Shown here: positions 56,801 to 64,000 of the stretch, piece by piece
Layout of the letters: each line of letters starts with the position of its first letter
How positions within the stretch are numbered: the stretch's first letter is position 1
Origin: Monomorium pharaonis
Lineage: Eukaryota > Arthropoda > Insecta > Hymenoptera > Formicidae
Assembly: GCF_013373865.1 (NCBI RefSeq)
Contig: NC_050470.1
Span: 17,645,244 to 17,709,243 of the forward strand
Length of the DNA stretch: 64,000 bases
Direction of reading: 5' to 3'
Position numbers and translations under genes: made by a program
The notes under the pieces: model-generated
Told to the model about the DNA's origin: nothing
The model's input: the letters and a program-made list of their open reading frames with translations, nothing else
The model's database searches: none

Positions 56801-57572
56801 CACGCGAAGCATGCATTGTCCTTTGAATTAACGTTCACTACTGCACGCTTCATCATTATTTCTCGCGGAAAAGTCATGTAACATCCCGCATGTAAAGGAT
56901 TGTACTTGTTTATATTTAGAGTCAAATTGAGAATTCGCGACAGCGCCCACCCGCTATCACGTTCTTGAAACTCTTCGAGTGATGCTAATGTGGGCTCGAT
57001 AACGCGTCGCTCGTACTACTCGTCCAAGTCCGATGTTTGGAATAGTTCACAATTTTTAGTGTTTATACTTTTGTTGGCATGTTTATCACCCGTTACAAAC
57101 ACACCGATGAATGCTGTATTCACTTTTACACTGTTGTGTTCCTCTAGAGCGTCCCGCATTCGCTCGAACACTATACCGCCTGCGTCTTCTAAAAACGTTC
57201 GCGGTTCAATATAGTTTGTATTTATCACTGCACCTGTTTGAATGCGACTCTCGAACGCTGTATCTATCACTCGCCACATGAGTTTGTTCGCGTTATTACT
57301 AGTGCTCGCGTAATTACCACCTACATGCACGAAACGTCTTTGTAATTGTGTCTTTTCACCTTCGAGTCGCGCGATCTTCGCCACTAACGATTGTCTTTGT
57401 CCGACGGCAAGCCGAGGATTATGCGCTTTATGCGGCTATGTTCCTCAAGCTGTTGTATAATCTCGTCGCATCGCTGCAACCACATAAAACACTCGCCCAA
57501 AGTAGTGACTCCATTTGCTTGCTCCAACAGCTCGCGTTCCACTTGCTCGAAATTATTCTCCATTTTTATCAC
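53807..57572 (-). pseudogene. Polinton protein-primed DNA polymerase B
   Basis: Read from 57572 (MENNFEQVERELLEQ) through at least six frame breaks to 53807. N-terminal region: RRFVHVGGNYASTS, NACFAWSVVAALHPAER. Exonuclease: PYIVYADLEC (56183) then DHCHLTGRYRGPAH and FHNLSGYDSHFI. Palm motif A is MYFDVNNLYGWAM (55000) and motif C MYTDTDSLIY (54280). KLMNNAVFGKTMENV is the motif B region. The protein copies the element from its ends using a protein primer. All catalytic motifs are still readable, but the frames are broken. Confidence 0.9.
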
Positions 57573-57593
57573 TGTTGTCTTTTTATCACTGTT

Positions 57594-58207
57594 TTAAAAC
57601 AACACCATACAATCTTCAACAGGACACTCGCATGTAGTTTCGTAGCACCTAATGCAGAATCGAAATTTGTCTTGAATTTCAAACTGCATTAGCTTGCTTT
57701 GTCTTTCACACCGAATATAAAAACATATTTCCTTCTCTTGCTCAGACAGAACGTATTCATCCTCATCATTGTTCAAAAGATTTGGAAATTCGTGGTAAGT
57801 ACGCAGCATTTTCTCTACATAGGGATTCTCAGTATCATAAGCAAAGTGGGACGTTATTGCTATCACTTCGATATACCTTCCAACACCTGCTGGTATTTCA
57901 ATGAGGTGGTAACAGCATTCCTGAGTCTTTTCTACGATTTGTTTTGCTATATCATATTCATTATCATCGGTGTCAACCGAATTGAGTATCTCTCTATATA
58001 ATTTATGCTTCATATGATGAGGCCAGTTATGAACAAATTGGTCGTGTATGTAAACTTCCTGTATTACGGTGCGTTCATGCGTTCCGCGTATACCGAGTTC
58101 TCACGTAGAAATTGCACTGGTGATATTCTCTGCACATCCTTTCGTTTTTCGGAATCATCATTATTGTTAAGAACATAAATGGCATCTTCTACGATATCGT
58201 CATTCAT
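57594..58207 (-). pseudogene. Polinton zinc-binding protein of unknown function
   Basis: Starts MNDDIVEDAIYVLNNND at 58207; a shift near 58085 leads to the 57594-58013 frame (MKHKLYREILNSVD...). The C-terminus CIRCYETTCECPVEDC could hold zinc. Acidic N-terminus. No family recognised. Located immediately upstream of, and co-oriented with, the polymerase gene. Confidence 0.55.
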
Positions 58208-58401
58208 GTTGTAATAATGTAGTTTTTATACTAAGAAGTCTCTACTGTGCGCACACTGAACACAAATTGCACTGAATTATTACTCCGGATTGATGACGGT
58301 TTCAACTTGCACTCGGATCTTAAACTTCGCATCAAATGCGATATTATGCGCTTCCCGACCGCTTATATATTTTTTATAACTCTTCATTTTCTTTGTCTTA
58401 A

Positions 58402-58985
58402 CATCGGTGCTTGACCTCTGCAAGATTTGCATTATTTGAATGTGCGATTCTGAATGATCTCATCAAGAAAGTATCAAATGATTTATGTACGTGCCTAAAA
58501 CATATTTTATTACAGCAGCCGTACATCGGCGCTTGATCTCTCAAAGATTCACATTATTTGAATGTATGATTTTCGTATGATCTCATCAGTAAGTATCAAA
58601 TGTACATGCCTAAAACATATTTTATTACAGCAGCCGTACATCGGCGCTTGATCTCTCAAAGATTCACATTATTTGAATGTATGATTTTCGTATGATCTCA
58701 TCAGTAAGTATCAAATGTACATGCCTAAAACATATTTTGTCACAGCAGCTGTATATCGGCGCTTGACCTCTCAAAGATTCACATTATTTGAATGTGTGAT
58801 TTTCGTATGATCTCATCAGTAAGTATCAAATGTATGTGCCTAAAACATATTTTGCCGCAGCAGCCGTACATCGGCGCTTGACCTCTGAAACGTTGGTCAT
58901 CCTTGAATGTGTAAAGTTTGAAATAGTGATTGTCCCCTTTACTGAGATGTGTGAAGAAATATGTGATTGTCCCCTCTACTGAGAT
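58402..58985. repeat. 115-bp tandem repeats, about 4.5 units
   Basis: CATCGG(C/T)GCTTGA starts at 58402, 58524, 58639, 58754 and 58869: spacing 122, then 115 three times. Units share CACATTATTTGAATGT, GTATGATCTCATCAGTAAG and CTAAAACATATTTT. A 39-bp doublet (GTGATTGTCCCC..TACTGAGATGTGTGAAG) follows. Upstream of the right-end gene promoter; possibly enhancer or replication-related. Confidence 0.85.
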
Positions 58986-59001
58986 GTGTGAAGGGCGTGC
59001 A

Positions 59002-59037
59002 ATATAAGAAGAGTTCTGACAACGGTATCACATCAGT
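59002..59037 (+). promoter_or_regulatory. TATA-initiator promoter of the right-end gene
   Basis: ATATAAG at 59002-59008 and ATCAGTT at 59032, 30 bp apart, about 80 bp before the first ATG. Confidence 0.55.
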
Positions 59038-59112
59038 TAATCAGCGGAATACGGACGGTAAAGTTCCAATCTTGCATTAGTTAATTAAAAGAAGTCGGAG
59101 TTTCCCCTGAAA

Positions 59113-59832
59113 ATGAACTATTACGTTCCGATTCAGCAAAATGAAACGTGTGATAAACCGTAAGTATTTCTTAAATTAATTAAATCAAATTTTGTTACAT
59201 ATTTAATTGGATTTTATTTTTTATATCTTGCAACATTTTTTCTTTACAGAACAATGTCGCAGCCGCGTCATACTCCACGCATTCTGGGGAGGAGATTTGC
59301 TTTGACGGCTACATTCTACAAATATTTGGATATAGGAATCAGTGTGGGACTTGAGCCTTTTGTAGAGATGATTCTTGGTGACAACAAGGACAATGAGATA
59401 CCGCTGTCACGTGATACCTGGGTAATAATGATTGAGAAACGGACAGATATCGAGCAACTCCTGCAGTCGACAACCGCTACATCGTTGTGGTTTAATGATC
59501 TTTTCATCGAAGTCGTTAAAATACGTAACGAGAGTATCATAAAATTCACTTTAAATGACAAAATTATGTACATGAAACCATCGACTGTGCAATTTTTACT
59601 AAATCTTGAAGATGTTATCAATAATGCATATTTTAAGTTATGGGATGATATGCATATAGTAAAAGAACGATATAATCAATTTGTAAACTGTTTGCGGCGA
59701 AATAATATTCATAACAAGTGTGATGCAGTCAAATTGTTAAATGAAATTTGTGTAAAAACTTCGCTCGTAGATTGCGAACTGATGGTTTATGCATCAGACA
59801 ATATTGTATACGACGCGTTACAAAAGGAATAA
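59113..59832 (+). CDS. Polinton right-end spliced gene (unknown function)
   Basis: Exon 1 59113-59159 (MNYYVPIQQNETCDK) and exon 2 59250-59832, separated by a 90-bp intron with GTAAGT...TTCTTTACAG; joining keeps the frame into TMSQPRHTPRILGRRF. About 208 residues, no stop or shift. It has no membrane segment or known motif; IPLSRDTWVIMIEKR and SSTVQF-like beta-rich stretches are seen. It is transcribed outward toward the right TIR, driven by its own TATA-Inr promoter and tandem repeats. Intact while most neighbours are broken. Confidence 0.6.
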
Positions 59833-60044
59833 ATGAAAAAATTTATAAATAATATAATTATTATAACTTATTTTCTCTCTTCCCTATTCCTTTGCGGTAT
59901 AATGGCGTGCGCAGAACCGAGTAGGAGGTACATAGATAAGATGGGTGGGAACGCATGTATGTAACTGCATATGAAAGAACGCAACGAATGAAAGAGAAAG
60001 AGCGAGAGAATGATAAAACTGTATGGCTGGAAATATCGCGTACG

Positions 60045-60081
<37 letters not shown>

Positions 60082-60129
60082 TTCGGAATAGAGGGAGAGA
60101 GCGGGCACCGCAGCGATGGCTGCTACAAC

Positions 60130-60389
60130 AGCGGCGGGCGGCGGCGGCGGCGGCGGCGGGCGGGCGGCAGTGGCGGCGGTCGCGGACCCCGATTCCCCCT
60201 CTCCCGCTCCCGGGTCGCGGACCCGAAAATACCGCGTCAGCAATTTCCGCACCGCGACCGCGGACCCGAAAATACCGCGTCAGCAATTTCCGCACCGCGA
60301 GATCCTCCTCCCCGCGCCTACGGGTACCCCCCGCACACCCGCACCCCCCTCGGAGCCCCGTAGTTAGAACCGGCCTAGTATTAACTACT
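60130..60389. repeat. Polinton right terminal inverted repeat
   Basis: Reverse complement of the left TIR, including the doubled CCGAAAATACCGCGTCAGC block and GGCGGCGG runs. Preceded by a GA microsatellite near 60050. Confidence 0.9.
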
Positions 60390-60577
60390 AATTTGGTTCA
60401 ACAAAATTAAATTTTTGCTACTTTTAAAATCAGAGACAATAAATTTCAATAAATGATACATTAAAATTTAATGTATCATTTATTAAAATTTATTGTCTCT
60501 GATTTCAAAAGTAGCAAAAATTTAATTTTGTTGAACCAAATTATTTCTGTGTCATGTTTTTGATCTCTCCAATTTAA
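60390..60577. repeat. Palindrome at the old hAT 3' end
   Basis: 60390-60465 is mirrored by 60467-60545 (centre 60466, GATACATTAAA/TTTAATGTATC). The right arm continues to 60577 as the reverse complement of the hAT 3' sequence at about 44245-44289. So the locus held a palindrome of roughly 110-bp arms before the Polinton split one arm. Confidence 0.85.
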
Positions 60578-60984
60578 TTATTTATACAAACATAAATTAT
60601 ATCTATCTATTCTTTTAATAATTAAATAATTACTAAGTTTATTATTTATCACTGCTCGTTTATCGTGAAAATTTACTAAGTTTTTTTGTTGTGATGTATA
60701 TTCTGATCTTACTGATTCAATGTAGACTAAGATTTATTTCTAACTGTGATTATTCTTTGATTTGTTTGATAGTATTATTATGTATGTATGTGGGTGTGTG
60801 TTTAAAATTAAGTGTCAGGTTTATGGGTATAAATTAATATAACATGTTAATGTAGCATATAGTTTTTTTAGAAATTATATAACATTAAATTTTGTACTTT
60901 TAAGTAAAAACAATAAAATGTTCTATTATCGTTATAATTCACGATTATATATATTTATTTGTCCTACTTACAAGGGAACCTCGC

Positions 60985-61345
60985 GAACTCGAAAATTCTG
61001 ATTTTAATGAAACTTGGCATAAATGTAGAGAGGGTAAATACATGAATTTAGAAATTTTTTGTAGCTGCCCAAAAACGGTTTAAAGGGGTGAAACTATCCT
61101 TCAAAGATTGAGACATTTTTCGTTTTCTCGATGTATCTCGTAAATTAAACAAAATATTAAAAAATGTTTTATACAAAAGTTTTACAATAAAAGTACTTCT
61201 ATCTAACTACAGTAACTTAAAAAAAAATTTTTTTAAACAATTTTTTTTAATTAAAAAAAATTTTTTTTCAAAATTTTATTAATGTAGTTAGATAGAGACA
61301 TTATTACCATAAAACTTTTGTATAAAACATTTTTTGATATCTCCA
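60985..61345. repeat. Hairpin-forming MITE-like repeat
   Basis: Begins GGGAACCTCGCGAACTCG. Inner arms AATGTTTTATACAAAAGTTT (61160) and its mirror AAACTTTTGTATAAAACATT (61315), with TCTATCTAACTACA / TGTAGTTAGATAGA. AT-rich loop of poly-A/poly-T. Outer limits uncertain. Confidence 0.55.
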
Positions 61346-61509
61346 ACACTTTTCGAGATATATCGGAGAAAGCAAAAATCTACTCTACTCAAACTTTCCA
61401 GATTTAACCCGATTGCCCCGTAGCAGACCAGATAGTGGGGAGAGACAGAGCGCAGTAGAGTGTGAGATGGTGCACATATTGCGCCTGCGCTCAACCAGCT
61501 GATCTCTCG

Positions 61510-61815
61510 GGAGCGTCCCAGATGCGCACAATAATAAACGGACACAGCAGGCTGAGTGAAACGGACACAGTAACAAACGGACACAGACCAAACGGACACA
61601 GTAATAAACGGACACAGTAACAAACGGACACAGACCAAATGCGCACAGAGCGAAACGGACACAGTAACAAACGGACACAGACCAAATACGCACAGAGCGA
61701 AACGGACACAGACCAAATGCAATCCATGTACATTGCAAGCAGAGTAAAGTCCACATAGGTTAGCGACTTGGACGGGATGGGTGCGGGAGGGGGGCCAAAG
61801 GTCCCCCTTGCACCG

Positions 61816-61908
<93 letters not shown>

Positions 61909-62228
61909 TGCAAAGCATTCACTGCATCACATGAATTTGCGATTTTCCGTGTGTGCATTTGGTCCGTGCGCATGTGCAGTGTGCGCATTTGGTCTGTGTC
62001 CGTTTCGCACTGTGTCCATTTCGCTCTGTGCGCATTTGGTCTGTGTCCGTTTCGCTCTGTGCACATTTGGTCTGTGTCTGTTTGTTACTGTGTCCGTTTC
62101 GCACTGTGTCCGTTTGTTACAGTGTCCGTTTCGCACTGTATCCGTTTGGTCTGTGTCCGTTTGTTACTGTGTCCGTTTCACTCAGCTTGCTGTGTCCGTT
62201 TATTACTGTGCTCATCTGGGACTCACTC
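61510..62228. mobile_element. Foldback-like palindromic element, copy 5
   Basis: Perfect 9-bp TSD GATCTCTCG at 61501-61509 and 62229-62237. Left end GGAGCGTCCCAGATG and right end (inward) GAGTGAGTCCCAGATG, same orientation as copy 1. Core has the G-rich hairpin and a GT microsatellite of about 90 bp, the longest of the five. Confidence 0.9.
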
Positions 62229-62237
62229 GATCTCTCG

Positions 62238-62589
62238 GCTATCATCGGAGAGCAGCGTACGACATACGGGCGTACGGCTCGAGTCCCGAGCCTCAAGATT
62301 CTCGAAAAATTGCCTTGCCACGCGTTGACGGCTGACGCTATAACGAATTGATGCGTTTGATGCTATGTATTTACGTAATAATTTATATAATTTTATACAC
62401 AATATTTATTATAATGTTTGCACTTATAATACCAAAAAAATTAATATGACATAAATAAAACTTTTTTCTGAAAAATATCAAAACTATAAAATTTAAAAAA
62501 TGCAACGATTAATACATATATTAATTAATAAATTATGTTAATGAATAATTATACAATTAGTCAAGAATATGATGTCGGAAATACGTTGT
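62238..62589. other. AT-rich spacer
   Basis: Nothing recognised. Confidence 0.4.
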
Positions 62590-62725
62590 AGGATGGATTA
62601 ATGACTGACGTAATTAATAGGTCACAAAATGACGTTATTATTACGTCTTAATTTGATAACATGACGTCCGCGACTTTAAATGACGAATTATTGACGTCGT
62701 ATTCACGTCACCTTGCTACCTGGGA
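62590..62725. mobile_element. Right end of an element ending TGCTACCTGGG
   Basis: A series of TGACGTA, TGACGTT, ATGACGTCC, TTGACGTCG and CACGTCACC words ends with TTGCTACCTGGG, exactly where Polinton polymerase sequence starts. End word and style resemble 1-100 and 1256. Confidence 0.45.
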
Positions 62726-64000
62726 ACATATTCGTTGTGAAATTCATATAGACACGTCTTAAAAATATCCAGGATACACATGCCTATGTAAATCGGCTTA
62801 TATAATTTCACCTCGAGTTTTCTAAGTTCAACGGCGATTAAATTTTCTGCAAAAATACTTCGACTGTGAAAATTCGGTTTCGCAATCATTGCCTCGGTAC
62901 CATACTGCCCCACCCATTTCATCAACAACTTAACGTCAACATGATTGTGCACATTCTCCATTGTTTTACCAAACACCGCATTATTCATCAACTTATACAA
63001 GTTTTTTTCGAAATCATTTTTGGCGAGGGCCTCGAATTGCGTGTTTAATTCTATTTACAGAGCCATGTAGATTGAGCAAATTTTAACACGCGGTGTATCT
63101 TCGCGATACGAAGGCCGTGACGCGTGCACTGTTGCAGGTTGCATGTTACGGTAATGGATGACGTAACGTTTCTTATCATAGCCCTAGATTACACCGAGCA
63201 CTTGGTACGCGTATCAAGTAGTGAATTTAAGCTGATCAGCCAATGATTAAACACATTCACTAGTTATTTACTGATACGCGTACCAAGTGCTCGGTGTAAA
63301 CTAGAGTATAGGTCGCTAGAAATTTATATTCTCGTTTGCCAGGTGGTTTATCGCATGTCGGGTAGAAAAGTAGGTCAGTGTGCTCGTCGTGAAGGTCTTG
63401 AGGATACTCGAGATCAACTTCGAGAATGTATCCCGCTGGTGAATCAGGAGCAATCGCAATTACGTCAAAATTCGAGACGTCTTCGACCCATTGAAATTCT
63501 CCATAAGGGTGACGCATCGCCCAGCCATACAAATTATTAACGTCGAAATACATAAGATTTAAGTTTATTTAAGGTTTCAATAGGTCGTACGTCTGCATGT
63601 ATTTGTTGTTAGTCTGCGCATATCTGCCTAAACATTGACTGAGACCACCACGTATACCACGCTCGATGAACATTACCATGTCAATGTCAGTAAGCAATTC
63701 GAAAGTAACGTTAGTATATTTTAACATAGCGTCCTACGTATATCCGGGGAGAGTGTAATAATGCGCGGAATCGGAACCGTAACTTTTGATACATTTATCG
63801 CGGAAATTTTCAAAAATGTCGGCTAACAACAACACATCCGTTTTCAAATATAAATGGCTGTATTCACCCAACGTTCGAACGGAAAATCGCTTGACATACT
63901 TGGCGTGCGCGTAATCGCTCTCGGATATTATATCAGAGGTTAGGGAACTATAAAATGATTCGCGCAGTAAACACGTATCCTGCAGTTTGTCCACGCAATC
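62726..64000 (-). pseudogene. Second Polinton DNA polymerase B relic (runs off the window)
   Basis: Collinear with 54340-55440 of the complete Polinton but diverged. KLMNNAVFGKTMENVHNHVDVK (62920-63000), GYILEVDLEYPQDLHDEHTD and palm motif A MYFDVNNLYGWAM (63515-63553), then TLGEYSHLYLKTDVLLLADIFE (63800) and KLQDTCL at the edge. The motif C region is missing because the copy is cut at 62726. Broken by frame shifts and by a 112-bp hairpin element. Confidence 0.87.
63189..63300. mobile_element. 112-bp hairpin MITE with TSD CTAGA
   Basis: Starts TTACACCGAGCACTTGGTAC and ends with its mirror GTACCAAGTGCTCGGTGTAA plus A; CTAGA is repeated directly outside both ends (63184-63188, 63301-63305). 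Interrupts the polymerase relic. Confidence 0.85.

Larger units (their letters stand above)
44290..60389. mobile_element. Complete Polinton/Maverick element, 16.1 kb
   Basis: The ends AGTAGTTAATACTAGGCCGG (44290) and its reverse complement (to 60389) start terminal inverted repeats of about 260 bp. The 6-bp TSD AATTTG (44284-44289, 60390-60395) is the size expected for Polintons. The gene set includes capsid, minor capsid, protease, packaging ATPase, chromodomain integrase and protein-primed PolB. This combination is diagnostic for Polintons/adintovirus-like elements, which are both transposons and virus relatives. Most genes have one or more lesions, so the copy is not expected to move by itself. 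Confidence 0.95.

Noticed and set aside
58402..58985. CRISPR-like array
   Set aside because: Plain 115-bp tandem repeats without spacers, inside a Polinton.

Overview
The window is from a eukaryote, most likely an insect and probably a hymenopteran such as an ant (inference). Its reverse transcriptases, BEL/Pao and gypsy-type retroelements, piggyBac, Transib and Polinton proteins are all of insect type. I saw no single-copy host gene, tRNA, rRNA or CRISPR array. Almost all of the 64 kb is a nested graveyard of transposable elements, with only short stretches of AT-rich or microsatellite DNA between them. Several insertions can be dated relative to each other because their target-site duplications (TSDs) are still readable.

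Layout, left to right. 1-2145: hAT transposase relic and ends of small DNA elements. 2159-8128: a non-LTR retrotransposon (LINE) with a 13-bp TSD and an extremely purine-rich sense strand, carrying a foldback-like element in its 5' region. 9665-10632: a 5'-truncated second LINE inside a CT microsatellite. 10862-11573: a long inverted repeat. 11956-29247: a piggyBac transposase gene split by a 15.1-kb gypsy/errantivirus-like endogenous retroelement (11995-27098; LTRs differ at about 6 of 521 positions). That retroelement is itself hit by a foldback element (leader), a Transib element (gag) and a solo LTR (env). It also carries an antisense ORF between pol and env and a small Cys-rich ORF after env. 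31154-40753: a BEL/Pao element on the minus strand, interrupted by a DDE/SWIM transposase gene (36120-38120) with a 60-bp inverted copy of its own 5' end. 41801-44274: a second hAT gene.

44290-60389 is a complete 16.1-kb Polinton/Maverick with terminal inverted repeats and a 6-bp TSD (AATTTG). Its genes are a left-end spliced gene, an uncharacterised conserved gene, major capsid protein, penton-like minor capsid protein, adenain-type protease, phospholipase-A2-like minor capsid gene, packaging ATPase, an uncharacterised core gene, a fibre-like coiled-coil gene, chromodomain integrase, protein-primed DNA polymerase B, a zinc-binding gene and a spliced right-end gene. Together these form a virus-like set for replication, integration, packaging and capsid formation, but most carry frameshifts or stops. 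The window ends in a second, more decayed Polinton polymerase relic (62726-64000).

The most distinctive signal is a family of foldback-like palindromic elements: four two-armed copies and one single-arm fragment. Three copies have perfect 9-bp TSDs. The arms are built from 15-16-bp units ending in CGGACACAG or TGCGCACAG. Also notable are a Transib whose ends begin with CACAGTG and whose TSD is CGACG, the retroelement's two accessory ORFs, and the Polinton's spliced genes and tandem repeats. All homology calls come from motif recognition by eye; no search was run.
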